From Serratia sp. FDAARGOS_506 (GTDB lineage Bacteria > Pseudomonadota > Gammaproteobacteria > Enterobacterales > Enterobacteriaceae): 64,000 bases of DNA. Below the pieces are notes generated by a model that was not told where the DNA came from, searched no databases, and saw nothing but the letters and a program-made list of their open reading frames with translations. This document shows, piece by piece, positions 53,190 through 61,928 of this stretch; within the stretch, counting starts at the first letter, position 1, and the number at the start of each line of letters is the position of its first letter. The translations under genes were made by a program, and so were the position numbers. The DNA lies in contig NZ_CP033831.1 in assembly GCF_003812745.1 (NCBI RefSeq), positions 3,906,001 to 3,970,000 on the forward strand, written 5' to 3'.

Positions 53190-54026
53190 ATGCTTTTATC
53201 TCACGCTTTTCTCCGTCTGCCTGCCCGGCGCTTCGGCGACGCCTTCCTGTTCAGCCTGTTGTTCGTTTTGGCGCCCGTGCATGCCGCTGCGCCGCCGCTG
53301 GTGCTGAATGCCAAATCGGCGCTGGTCGTCAATCAACGCACCGGAAAAACGCTCTATCAGAAGCAGCCGAACCGCGTACTGCCGATCGCCTCACTCACCA
53401 AGCTGATGACCGCCATGGTCGCCCTGGACAGCAAACGCCCGATGGGCAGCAAGCTTAAAGTCACCGCCGCCGATCGCGATCTGTTGAAAAAAACCCATTC
53501 ACGCCTGACCATCGGCTCGGTGCTCAGCCGCCGCGACATGCTGCACATCGCCCTGATGTCTTCGGAGAATCGCGCCGCCGCGGCGCTGAGCCGCAGCTAT
53601 CCCGGCGGGCGCAAGGCCTTCGTGGCGAAAATGAATCAGAAGGCGCGCGCCATCGGCATGAAACGCACCCGCTTCTACGATCCGACCGGGCTGACGCCGC
53701 GCAATGTGGCGACCGCCAACGATCTGCTGAAAATGGTCAATCACGCCTATCGCTATCAATCGATTCGCCGCTTCAGCACCGACAAGCAGCAGATCGTGCG
53801 CCCCGGTCGCGGCCAATTGGTCTACCGCAGCTCCAACGGTCTAATCAACAACCCCGCCTGGAAGATCCAACTGCAGAAAACCGGCTTTACCGACGAGGCC
53901 GGTCACTGCCTGGTGATGCGCACCACCATCAAAGGGCAGCCGGTGGTGATGATCCTGCTTGGCGCGCAGCCGCGCTACGGTCACTACCGGGACGCCATGC
54001 GTCTGAAAGCTTGGCTCGAGGGATAA
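53190..54026 (+). CDS. pbpG: D-alanyl-D-alanine endopeptidase PbpG (PBP7)
   Basis: A 278-residue periplasmic penicillin-binding protein of the S11 family. Signal peptide ends about residue 33 (APVHAAA). Active-site motifs: SLTK (Ser near 68), SEN (about 125) and KTGFT (about 230). It cleaves DD-crosslinks in peptidoglycan. E. coli PbpG is 310 residues; this one lacks part of the C-terminal tail. The start is taken at ATG 53190, with a poor ribosome site. Confidence 0.93.
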   Translation: MLLSHAFLRLPARRFGDAFLFSLLFVLAPVHAAAPPLVLNAKSALVVNQRTGKTLYQKQPNRVLPIASLTKLMTAMVALDSKRPMGSKLKVTAADRDLLKKTHSRLTIGSVLSRRDMLHIALMSSENRAAAALSRSYPGGRKAFVAKMNQKARAIGMKRTRFYDPTGLTPRNVATANDLLKMVNHAYRYQSIRRFSTDKQQIVRPGRGQLVYRSSNGLINNPAWKIQLQKTGFTDEAGHCLVMRTTIKGQPVVMILLGAQPRYGHYRDAMRLKAWLEG

Positions 54027-54164
54027 CATCACGGCACTTTACCGTTCTGCGCATATCCAAATCCGTTTTGGATCAATGGAATATCCTATCGCCAATCAGT
54101 ATTAAGGCGCGCGCCGCCCGCATGGTATTTGTCAGGCATATCTGATGAGGAAAGGAGCGGGAAA

Positions 54165-55151
54165 ATGGCTTATGCCTTGAGCATATTGGAAAAGAGTCCG
54201 ATCGCCGACGGGGAAAACGCCGCGCAGGCGCTGGCGCGCACGCTGCATCTGGCGCAACAGGCGGAACGCTGGGGCTATCGGCGCTTCTGGCTGGCGGAGC
54301 ACCACAACACGCCGCAGCTCGCCTGCCCATCGCCGGAAGTGCTGATCGGCTACCTGCTCGGCCAGACGTCGCGCATTCGCATCGGCTCCGGTGGCGTGAT
54401 GCTGCAACACTACAGCGCCTACAAGGTGGCCGAAAACTTTAACCTGCTGGCGGCGTTGGCGCCGGGGCGTGTCGATCTCGGGGTAGGCAAAGCGCCCGGC
54501 GGGCTACCGCTCGCCACCCAGGCGCTGCAGGCTGCCCATGATCGACAAAATAAACCGGCCTTCCCGCAACAGCTGTCGCAACTTACCACCTATCTGAACG
54601 ACGACGCCGAGCCGGGCCTGAGCGCCACACCGCTGCCGCCGCATGCCGCCCAGCGCTTTCTGCTCGGCGCGAGTAAAGAGAGCGCGACGCTGGCGGCTGA
54701 ATCCGGCTGGGCCTTCGTGTTCGCCGCACATCTGAACGGCAATCCGCAAGATATCCGCGAGGCGCTGGCGCACTACACCGCACTGAGTGGCGGCCGCAAG
54801 GCGCTGCTGGCGGTGGCGGCGATCGCGGCGCCGAGCACGGAACAGGCAGCAGCGCTGGCAGCGGATATTCAGCAATACCGCGTCCACGTTGCCGGTGAGC
54901 AGAGCGTGACCGTCGGCAGCCTGGCGCAGGCCGAGAGTTTCGTGCAGCAGGCCGGCGCCGCCGACTATCGCATCGAACCGCGAGAAAGCCATATTCTGCT
55001 CGGCACCGCGCCGCAGGTGCATCAGCAACTGGCGCAGCTGCAGCAGCGATACGGCGTGGACGAGTTCATCATCGACACGCCGATCGGCGAACCAAGCGCC
55101 CGACTCACCTCACTGCAGCTGCTGGCGGAGGAGAGCCTGACGCCGGCCTAG
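54165..55151 (+). CDS. LLM-class flavin-dependent oxidoreductase
   Basis: A 328-residue TIM-barrel protein of the bacterial luciferase-like family (MsnO8 type). N-terminal ALSILEKSPIADGENAAQAL, RFWLAEHHNTPQLACPSPEV (about 46-65) and ALAPGRVDLGVGKAPGG (about 100-116) are family hallmarks. Uses reduced FMN or F420; in enterobacteria the substrate is unknown. AAAGGAG precedes the ATG at 54165. Its end overlaps that of the convergent MocR gene by four bases. Confidence 0.92.
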   Translation: MAYALSILEKSPIADGENAAQALARTLHLAQQAERWGYRRFWLAEHHNTPQLACPSPEVLIGYLLGQTSRIRIGSGGVMLQHYSAYKVAENFNLLAALAPGRVDLGVGKAPGGLPLATQALQAAHDRQNKPAFPQQLSQLTTYLNDDAEPGLSATPLPPHAAQRFLLGASKESATLAAESGWAFVFAAHLNGNPQDIREALAHYTALSGGRKALLAVAAIAAPSTEQAAALAADIQQYRVHVAGEQSVTVGSLAQAESFVQQAGAADYRIEPRESHILLGTAPQVHQQLAQLQQRYGVDEFIIDTPIGEPSARLTSLQLLAEESLTPA

Positions 55152-56452
55152 TTGATCGCCGCGCTGGCACGCATGGCGTCGGCCAGATCCTGCGCCAGCG
55201 GCGCCAGCTGCGCCGGCACGACGTTGGCCAGGCTGATGCGGATCGCAGGATCGCCCTTCAGGCGGAAAGGTTCGCCGCCCTGCACCAGCCACCCCCGCTG
55301 CGCCATCAGCTGCGCGGCGGCGGTTTCCGACCGCACCGGCAACCACAGATGCAGCCCTTCCCCCACCGCCAACGCCGTGTGATTCAGTGCGTTGAGCCGC
55401 CGCACCAGTTCATCCCGTCTGGCTTGATACGCCTGTTGCGCCCGCTGCAGCTGCCCTTCCTGCAAGGCCTTTCCCCACAATCTGGCGGCTATCTGCTGCA
55501 AGATATGGCTGACCCAACGTTCGCTGATGTACTGATCGGCGCGCATCGCCTGCAGCAACGTCGGGTTGCCGCAGGCCAGCGCGATACGCAGGTCCGGGCT
55601 GAGAAACTTGCTCAGCGACAGCACGTACAGGCCGCGATCGCCGTCAAAGGGCAGATGCAGTGGCTGCTGCGACAGCGGCCCCCAGAAATCGTCGACGATC
55701 GCTAAACACTGCGGATTTTCGCTGAGAAAACGCCGCCACTGCTGCGCGCGTTGCGCAGAGAGCGAAGCGCCGGTCGGATTGTGGGCGCGCGGCGTCAGGA
55801 TCACCGCGCCCGCAGCTCCGTTTTCCGGCAACCGGCATCCCTGTTCATCCATCGCCAGCGGCAGCGGCCGCAAACGCAGGTGGCGCAACAGCGTCAATAG
55901 CGGCGGCCAGCAGGGATCTTCCACCCACACCGCCGCGCCCGGCTGCATATGGCAACGCAACGCCTTTTCCATCGCGTCCAGCGCGCCGGAAAACACCGCA
56001 GGTTCCCCCAGGGTAACGCCCTGTTGACCAAGCCACTCACGCCCCAGGCCGGTCAATACCGGCAGATCGCCGCTGATGTCATAACCGTTTTGTTGCGGGA
56101 ACACCTCCGCCGCGCCGAGCGCCAACGCCGGCAACAGGGCGGCATCCAGGTTGCCGCTGGCCAGATCGCACATCCCCGCCGGCACCTGACGCGGCATATA
56201 GGCCGCACTCACCGCCGCCAGCGGCGGTTCCAGTACCACCGTTCCCGCCCGCCCCCGCGTCGCCACCAGACCGGCATCGCGCAATCGGGCATATGCGCTG
56301 GCGACGGTATTCGGATTGACCTCCAGATCCACCGCCAACTGGCGCACCGGGGGTAACAGCTCGCCCGGCCTCAGCCCGCCATCTTTGATCCGAGCGGCTA
56401 TCTGCTCGGCAATCTGGACAGCGCCGCCGCCTTTTGCATACAATGAAGTCAT
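55148..56452 (-). CDS. MocR-type regulator (GntR HTH + aminotransferase domain)
   Basis: A 434-residue PLP-dependent regulator: winged helix (about 1-75; IAARIKDGGLRPGELLPPVR and LAVDLEVNPNTVASAYARLR) joined to a fold-type I aminotransferase domain (about 90-430), with the PLP lysine in VLSLSKFLSP (about residue 281) and the Asp of IVDDFWG. MocR proteins such as PdxR, GabR and PtsJ use the domain to sense PLP or amino compounds. It is divergent from a three-gene unit ending in a pyridoxal kinase, so regulation of vitamin B6 salvage is likely. AAAGGA is eight bases before the ATG at 56452. Confidence 0.92.
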   Translation of the reverse strand: MTSLYAKGGGAVQIAEQIAARIKDGGLRPGELLPPVRQLAVDLEVNPNTVASAYARLRDAGLVATRGRAGTVVLEPPLAAVSAAYMPRQVPAGMCDLASGNLDAALLPALALGAAEVFPQQNGYDISGDLPVLTGLGREWLGQQGVTLGEPAVFSGALDAMEKALRCHMQPGAAVWVEDPCWPPLLTLLRHLRLRPLPLAMDEQGCRLPENGAAGAVILTPRAHNPTGASLSAQRAQQWRRFLSENPQCLAIVDDFWGPLSQQPLHLPFDGDRGLYVLSLSKFLSPDLRIALACGNPTLLQAMRADQYISERWVSHILQQIAARLWGKALQEGQLQRAQQAYQARRDELVRRLNALNHTALAVGEGLHLWLPVRSETAAAQLMAQRGWLVQGGEPFRLKGDPAIRISLANVVPAQLAPLAQDLADAMRASAAIN

Positions 56453-56463
56453 ACATAAATCCT

Positions 56464-56479
56464 TTTGTACTAGTTCAAA
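56464..56479. promoter_or_regulatory. Palindrome in the mocR-pdx divergent promoter
   Basis: TTTG-T-ACTAGT-T-CAAA, a 16-bp palindrome with one non-pairing position per arm, in the 66-bp gap between the regulator and the small gene. Candidate operator for the MocR protein; no experimental basis. Confidence 0.4.
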
Positions 56480-56518
56480 CAAGATTAGCAGCTTCTGCAG
56501 CCAAAAGTAAGGGGTTCC

Positions 56519-56773
56519 ATGGATAAACATTATGTGCTCGACATTCAGTATGCAGGGAAAGCCTTTGCCCGCCTGCAGATGTTCACCCCCTGGGCTGCCG
56601 AGCAGTTGGAGCAGGCGTGTGCGCTGTTCCCGACTGCGCAAGGCTATCAGGTACAGCTCAACCAGGTCAGCGAACGCCACATCGTTTATCAAAGCGGCGC
56701 GCAAGGCATCACCGTGCTGGGCGAATCGCTGGCGCTGACGCCGTTCACCCACGCACACGAGGTTAAACGATGA
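56519..56773 (+). CDS. Small protein of unknown function in pyridoxal-kinase operon
   Basis: An 84-residue soluble protein (MDKHYVLDIQYAGKAFARLQ start) with no recognised domain. AAGGGG lies four to five bases before the ATG. Its stop overlaps the start of the amidotransferase gene (ATGA), so the two are translationally coupled. I have no function for it; neighbours suggest a link to vitamin B6 or nitrogen metabolism. Confidence 0.78.
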   Translation: MDKHYVLDIQYAGKAFARLQMFTPWAAEQLEQACALFPTAQGYQVQLNQVSERHIVYQSGAQGITVLGESLALTPFTHAHEVKR

Positions 56774-57486
56774 AAAAAGCCGTCGCTATTCGACACGTCA
56801 ATTTTGAAAACCTGGGCATCCTCGGTTCCCTGCTCTCGCTGCGTGGCTATCAGATCGACTATTACGACGCCGGCCGCGATGATATTCGTGCTATCAATAA
56901 TGAAGAGACCGATCTGTTGGTGGTGCTCGGCGGGCCGATCAGCGCCGCCCAGCATTTTTCCGGTGAACAGCGCTATGATTTTCTCGACCATGAATTGGCG
57001 CTGGTCACACAGCGCCTGGCGCAACGGCGGCCGACCCTTGGGGTTTGTCTCGGCGCGCAGGTGATCGCCCAGGCGCTCGGCGCCGACGTGGTCTCGCTCG
57101 GCGTCAAAGAGATCGGCTTCACCCCGTTGACCACGCTGGCAGCGGAAGACGACTCGGTGCTGGCACCGCTGGCCAACACGCCGGTGCTGCACTGGCACGG
57201 CGATATGTTCATGATTCCGGAGGGCGCCCGCTGCCTGGCCGGCACGGCGGTTTGTCCGCATCAGGCCTTTGACTATCAGGGTTTTGCGCTCGGCCTGCAG
57301 TTCCATCTGGAGGCAGATCATCGCGATATCGAACGCTGGCTGATTGGTCATGCCTGCGAACTGGAACTGGCCGGCATCGCGCCCCAGACCCTGCGCGACC
57401 AGGCAGCGCGCCACGGCGCACAGCTGGAACAACGCGCGCGGCAGGTGTTCGCCCGCTGGCTGGATAATAACGAACCAAGGATGTAA
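56770..57486 (+). CDS. Class I glutamine amidotransferase-like protein
   Basis: A 238-residue protein. Catalytic triad visible: Cys in GVCLGAQVIA (about 94), and the QFHLEADH stretch carrying His and Glu (about 178-180). The family includes free-standing glutaminases such as GMP synthase-like proteins and PuuD-type hydrolases. No synthase domain is attached. It overlaps the small gene upstream by four bases and is followed by the kinase gene three bases later. Confidence 0.9.
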   Translation: MKKAVAIRHVNFENLGILGSLLSLRGYQIDYYDAGRDDIRAINNEETDLLVVLGGPISAAQHFSGEQRYDFLDHELALVTQRLAQRRPTLGVCLGAQVIAQALGADVVSLGVKEIGFTPLTTLAAEDDSVLAPLANTPVLHWHGDMFMIPEGARCLAGTAVCPHQAFDYQGFALGLQFHLEADHRDIERWLIGHACELELAGIAPQTLRDQAARHGAQLEQRARQVFARWLDNNEPRM

Positions 57487-57489
57487 CTG

Positions 57490-58332
57490 ATGCAACAGAC
57501 TTCACCCTTGCGGTCACCGTCCATCGACGTGATCAGCATTCAATCTCAGGTGGTCTACGGCAGCGTCGGCAACGGTATCGCCTACCGTGCCCTGCTGAAA
57601 AAGGGGCTGGAAGCGCTGCAGGTGCCCAGCGTGCTGTTCGGCTGCCCGCCCTATTACGGCAAGCCGCATGGCGGCGTCATCTCCGGCGAGTGGTTCGGCG
57701 GCTTTCTCGACGATCTGATCGCCCGTGGCGTAATGAAGCGTGCCCGGGCGGTGATCGTCGGTTACCTGGGCGACGTGATGCAGTGCCATATTCTGGCCAA
57801 CTGGCTGCAGCGCGTGCGCGCCCTCAACCCGCAGATAAAAATCTATATCGATCCGGTGATGGGCGATTACGGTGAGGGAGTCTACGTGGATGAACGCATC
57901 GTCAACTGCTATCGTTCGCCGTTCCTGCGGCTGGCCAACGGCCTGACGCCGAACGGTTTCGAACTGGAGCAGCTGTGCGGCCGCGCTCTGAGCAGTCGGG
58001 AACAGACGCAACACGCCGCGCAGGCGCTGTTGAACGACACCACCGAATGGGTGCTGGTCACCAGCGCGCCGGGCGTGGCGCAGCACGAAGACGAGGTGGG
58101 ATTGATGCTGGCCACCCGGCAGGAAACTCAGTGCTTTACCCATCCGAAGGTCAAGTCGGCGGTCAAAGGCACCGGCGATCTGTTCACCGCGTTGCTGGTC
58201 AGCCATCTGCTGCACGGCGCCGCGCTCGACGTAGCCGTGGCCGCAGCCGGCGGTGAGGTGTGCGACGTACTGGCCGAAGCGGCGCATTTGGGATGGGAAG
58301 AGATCGGCAGCCTGCGGGCATTAAAACCGTAA
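57490..58332 (+). CDS. pdxK: Pyridoxal/pyridoxine kinase, PdxK/PdxY family
   Basis: A 280-residue ribokinase-fold kinase making pyridoxal 5'-phosphate from B6 vitamers. Seen: ISIQSQVVYGSVGN (about 15-28), GDVMQCH, DPVMGDYGEGVYV (about 119-131), the phosphate-binding motif VKGTGDLFTALL (about 218-229). It is closer to E. coli PdxK than PdxY in the N-terminal QSQVVYGSVGN region. Starts three bases after the amidotransferase stop. The divergent MocR regulator probably controls it. Confidence 0.9.
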   Translation: MQQTSPLRSPSIDVISIQSQVVYGSVGNGIAYRALLKKGLEALQVPSVLFGCPPYYGKPHGGVISGEWFGGFLDDLIARGVMKRARAVIVGYLGDVMQCHILANWLQRVRALNPQIKIYIDPVMGDYGEGVYVDERIVNCYRSPFLRLANGLTPNGFELEQLCGRALSSREQTQHAAQALLNDTTEWVLVTSAPGVAQHEDEVGLMLATRQETQCFTHPKVKSAVKGTGDLFTALLVSHLLHGAALDVAVAAAGGEVCDVLAEAAHLGWEEIGSLRALKP

Positions 58333-58345
58333 GATCCGTAGAGCG

Positions 58346-58370
58346 TCAGGGGGCAGCGCACTGCCCCTGA
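58346..58370. terminator. Hairpin between pdxK and ycgR
   Basis: TCAGGGGGCAG and CTGCCCCTGA pair with one bulged G, loop CGCA. No T-run; likely separates the convergent transcripts. Confidence 0.5.
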
Positions 58371-58376
58371 TAAATA

Positions 58377-59090
58377 TCAGCGTTTTTTCTTTTTGTTGAA
58401 ATCCAGCTCGAAGGCAAACACCGCACTTTGAATTTTGCGTTCCATCGCCAGCCCCAACTTGAGAAAACGGCATGACAGGCGCGAGAAATGCACCACCTGG
58501 TCATTGTCGTCGGTTTCCTGATCGTCGTTGACCACCACCAGCTCCATGTTGACCTTGAAGCTGCCGTAGCTGCCCAGATCCAGCAGCGCTTTCTTGAACT
58601 GCAAGCCCGGCTGGAAGAATTCCGGCAGCGGACCATCGAAGCGCAAACCGACGCCGCCGGCAGAGAGGTCGTGGATCCGCAGCTCATAAGGCGTACCGTC
58701 CGGGTATTCGCCGGTGCAGAAGAATTGGCGCCAGTGCGGCGTGGTGATGCGGAACTGGCGACGGCGCTGAATGTAGACCAGCTCCTGCGGCAGACGGGTC
58801 GAGCAGGCCTGAACGCCCTGATGTTCGGTCAGCTCCGCCTGGCCGACGGAAAACTCGATCTTGGCGTCGTTGCTTTCAATCACGATGGTGCAGGCGCCGT
58901 CGATGGCGCTCGCGGCTTCCTCACCGCTAAACACGATATTGTCCGGCCCGACGCTCAATAACAGACTTTGAAACCGGTGCTGCTGATTTTCTACGCGCAG
59001 CGGCGTGCGTTGTTTGCAAATTTCACGCAGAATCGCCAGAACTTCAAAACGCTCCCGTTTGATAAACAGTCCGTTATCGCTGTGCTCCAC
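58377..59090 (-). CDS. ycgR: Flagellar brake protein YcgR (PilZ)
   Basis: A 237-residue c-di-GMP receptor that slows the flagellar motor. N-terminal YcgR domain (about 10-105) and C-terminal PilZ domain (about 110-230). c-di-GMP ligands: RRRQFR (about 109-114) and DLSAGGVG (about 143-150). E. coli YcgR is 244 residues. Start codon is GTG at 59090 with GGAGAG before it. This window also encodes a diguanylate cyclase (9832-11244), a possible source of the ligand. Confidence 0.93.
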   Translation of the reverse strand: MEHSDNGLFIKRERFEVLAILREICKQRTPLRVENQQHRFQSLLLSVGPDNIVFSGEEAASAIDGACTIVIESNDAKIEFSVGQAELTEHQGVQACSTRLPQELVYIQRRRQFRITTPHWRQFFCTGEYPDGTPYELRIHDLSAGGVGLRFDGPLPEFFQPGLQFKKALLDLGSYGSFKVNMELVVVNDDQETDDNDQVVHFSRLSCRFLKLGLAMERKIQSAVFAFELDFNKKKKR

Positions 59091-59167
59091 ACGTCTCTCC
59101 TGACTTTTTTTCTAATTGACGTCTTACGTATTCCTTACGGTTATCATCTCTGGGAATATTCCTAAAG

Positions 59168-59950
59168 TCAAATTTGCCAGCGTTGCCAGGCCTGCGGCAA
59201 CAGGCGCGCGAAACGTTTTGCCCACGCCTGCTGCCCGCGTTCGTCGGCGATCAAATCCTGGCGAATTTCGATGCCGACATAAGGCAAACCGCGGCGTTCC
59301 GCATGAACCGGCAGCGTATAGTCGGTAGCGTCCGTCATCGCATAAGGTTCGTTGATGCCCACCTGCAAATCCCCCTCTTCGCGCAGCAGCTCGGCCAGCA
59401 GATGCGCAAACTCCGGGTAGCGGTTAAACAGCAGCCCCACCTGCCAGGGGCGCGATTCCCCTTTGAACACCGGTGTGAAACTGTGCATGGCGATCACCGC
59501 CGTCGGCAGTTCACGCAGCTGGCGCTGCCCCAGATGATCGTCGATGGCGTGGTGATACGGCAAAAACACCTCGCGCTCACGCGCCAGCGCGTGTTCGGCG
59601 TCGATACCGATATTGCCGGGGATCGGTGTCAGCTCGGACAAATGCGGGATCGAGCTGGCGATACCGGGTGCTCGGTTGCAGTCGATCACCAGCCGCGAAT
59701 AGCGCTGGTGAATCAGCGTCGCGTCCAGCTGGCGGCTCAGATGGCGCGACACGCTCAGCGCGCCGATATCCCAACCGATGTGGCGTTCGATCTCCCCCGG
59801 CGGTAAACCGAGATCGCCGAGGGATTGCGGTATCGCCTTGCCGGCGTGATCGCACAGCAGCAAAAATGGCGCTTTGCCATGCGGGATTTCAACGGCGGCG
59901 GCAGAGGGTTCATCGGCGGACAATAACGGCGGGATAAACGAGTGAGGCAT
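59168..59950 (-). CDS. N-formylglutamate amidohydrolase family protein
   Basis: A 260-residue metal-dependent hydrolase. The zinc-site pattern CDHAGKAIP (about 33-41), HIGWDIGAL (about 57-65), IDCNRAPG and AMHSFTPV are family features. HutG-type members release glutamate from N-formylglutamate at the end of histidine breakdown; no hut genes adjoin, so other N-acyl substrates are possible. Start at 59950 with GGAG upstream. Confidence 0.9.
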   Translation of the reverse strand: MPHSFIPPLLSADEPSAAAVEIPHGKAPFLLLCDHAGKAIPQSLGDLGLPPGEIERHIGWDIGALSVSRHLSRQLDATLIHQRYSRLVIDCNRAPGIASSIPHLSELTPIPGNIGIDAEHALAREREVFLPYHHAIDDHLGQRQLRELPTAVIAMHSFTPVFKGESRPWQVGLLFNRYPEFAHLLAELLREEGDLQVGINEPYAMTDATDYTLPVHAERRGLPYVGIEIRQDLIADERGQQAWAKRFARLLPQAWQRWQI

Positions 59951-60051
59951 GCAAGGCTCCGGCGGTGGAAAGCGAAACGTTTATCGTAGCGCTATCCCTT
60001 CGCCGGCCCCAAGGTCGTGCTTAGATCAAAAAGGCATGAGTCAGACTGTAA

Positions 60052-61773
60052 TCATGCCGTCTCGGCTGGCTGCGGCTGATGCACCGCGATATAACGCTGA
60101 TACCGCGACGGCTTGAGCCGCGTGGTGTCCACCAACACCAGGCCGTCGATGCAGTTGTTGAACGCCGGATCGGTGCCGAAGTCGATAAACTGCACACCGC
60201 CCGGTTCGCACAGTTCGGTGTACTGCTTGTACAGCGTCGGGATCGAGCAGCCGATGTTGCTGAGCAGGCTCTTCAGCCGCACCAGATCTTCCTGGTAGTT
60301 ATCCCCGGCAAACTGCGCCAGCACCTGCGGCAGCGAGGCCGGATAAGGCCGGCGCGACTGCGCGAAGGCATGATCCGGCGAGAAGTAGAGCCGATAGAAG
60401 GCGATCAGCAGATCGCGCGCCGCCAGCGGCATGCCGCCGGAGATCGACACCGGGCCGAACAGATAGCGGTACTGCGGGTATTTCGACAGATAGGCACCGA
60501 TGCCCAGCCACAAATAGTCCAGCCCGCGTTTGCCCCAATAGGCGGGTTGAATGAAACTGCGCCCCAGCTCGATGCCCTGCGCCAGGATCGGTTCCATATC
60601 GCGGTCGTAGTGGAACAGGCTGTTGCTGTAGATGCTTTCCAGCCCTTTGCGTTCAATTTGTTCGGCGGTGGGAATAAAGCGATAGGCACCGACGATCTCC
60701 AGCTCCTCCTCATCCCACAGCACCAAGTGGTAATAATCGTCGTCGTAGCTGTCCAGATCGCGGCGGCGGCCGGAGCCTTCCCCTACCGCACGGAAGGCGA
60801 TCTCGCGCAGGCGACCCAGCTCGCGCAGGATGGGCGTTCGTGCTTCGTCGTGGCGGCGATAGAGGTAGATGGTTTTACCGTCCGGCGTCACCCCCAACTT
60901 TTCGCAGTTCGCCAGCGCCTTTTTCAGCTCCAAACGCTCTTCCGGCAGCGCGATCGGCGATTCGCTGGCGAACAGCCCCGGTTTGCCCTGGCCCAGTCGA
61001 TACACATGGCGGCGAAAACGCTCCGCCAGATCCTTGGCGCTGGTGTGGCCGTCGTGCCAGTTGGCGAACGGCACGCGGCCGCCGATGCGGATCTTGATGC
61101 GCCCGCCCCGCTGCTGGAACATTTCGCGCACCAGCAGCAGCGTCGACAGCGGCCGGTAGACCAGCGAGGTAAAGTAGAACAGGTTGCTGTTGCGCGCGCT
61201 GATGTGGATCGGCACGATCGGCGCGCGCGCCTTGGCGGCCAGGCGCAGAAAGCCGGTATGCCAGTGGCCGTCGCGGATACCTTTCGGGCTCATGCGCGAC
61301 ACTTCGCCGGCCGGGAACAGGATCAGCGCGCCCTGATTGTCCAATTGCTGCTGCATACCTTCAATCTGCTTGCGGCTGGTTTTATAAGCGACGTTATCCA
61401 CCGGCACGAACAGGTTGCGCAGCGGTTCGATGTAGGTCAGCAGCTGGCTGGCCACCACTTTCACGTCCGGGCGCACTGCCGCGACGGCGCGCAGCAGCAC
61501 CAGGCCGTCGAGCGAACCGATCGGGTGATTGGCCACGAGCACCACCGGCCCCTGGCTCGGAATGTTTTCCAGGTCGCCGTCCACCAGCTCGCAGCTGAGG
61601 TTGAAGTAGTCCACCACCTGCTCGATCAGATCGAGCCCTTTCAGGTGGGGATAGTCGGCGGCGAACTGTTTGAATTCTTTTTCGAAGAGAAGGGTTCTTA
61701 GCAGGCTGCGCTGCCAGGCAGGGGTATTGCGGTGTGGAAATGCATCTTGCAACAGAGAATCCAGGCTGAACAT
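60052..61773 (-). CDS. olsF: Bifunctional ornithine-lipid acyltransferase OlsF-like
   Basis: A 573-residue fusion: N-terminal PlsC/LPLAT acyltransferase (about 1-265; NHPIGSLDGL acyl-transfer motif and FPAGEVSR) and C-terminal GNAT-like OlsB domain (about 320-550; ELGRSFIQPAYWGKRGLDYL). This is the architecture of OlsF, shown in Serratia proteamaculans to make ornithine lipids, the C-terminal half N-acylating ornithine and the N-terminal half O-acylating the product. AGGAG is eight bases before the ATG at 61773. Likely important for membrane adaptation under phosphate limitation; no Pho box was identified. Confidence 0.88.
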   Translation of the reverse strand: MFSLDSLLQDAFPHRNTPAWQRSLLRTLLFEKEFKQFAADYPHLKGLDLIEQVVDYFNLSCELVDGDLENIPSQGPVVLVANHPIGSLDGLVLLRAVAAVRPDVKVVASQLLTYIEPLRNLFVPVDNVAYKTSRKQIEGMQQQLDNQGALILFPAGEVSRMSPKGIRDGHWHTGFLRLAAKARAPIVPIHISARNSNLFYFTSLVYRPLSTLLLVREMFQQRGGRIKIRIGGRVPFANWHDGHTSAKDLAERFRRHVYRLGQGKPGLFASESPIALPEERLELKKALANCEKLGVTPDGKTIYLYRRHDEARTPILRELGRLREIAFRAVGEGSGRRRDLDSYDDDYYHLVLWDEEELEIVGAYRFIPTAEQIERKGLESIYSNSLFHYDRDMEPILAQGIELGRSFIQPAYWGKRGLDYLWLGIGAYLSKYPQYRYLFGPVSISGGMPLAARDLLIAFYRLYFSPDHAFAQSRRPYPASLPQVLAQFAGDNYQEDLVRLKSLLSNIGCSIPTLYKQYTELCEPGGVQFIDFGTDPAFNNCIDGLVLVDTTRLKPSRYQRYIAVHQPQPAETA

Positions 61774-61893
61774 CGCGTTATCTCCTGACGTAGTCGCTGC
61801 AAACTTAAGCCAGAGCCGTGACTCTGACGTGTCAGTTACATGACAATAAAATGAATCCATCGACTATCAGGTATAGCAAAGTAATGGCGATCT

Positions 61894-61920
61894 GGGAGCG
61901 AAAGACGCCTTTTCGCTCCC
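61894..61920. terminator. Hairpin after DUF4091 gene
   Basis: GGGAGCGAAA (61894-61903) and TTTCGCTCCC (61911-61920), ten perfect pairs with a seven-base loop, eight bases past the DUF4091 stop on the minus strand. T-run absent on that side, so termination is probable but not certain. Confidence 0.6.
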
Positions 61921-61928
61921 ATTTACCC

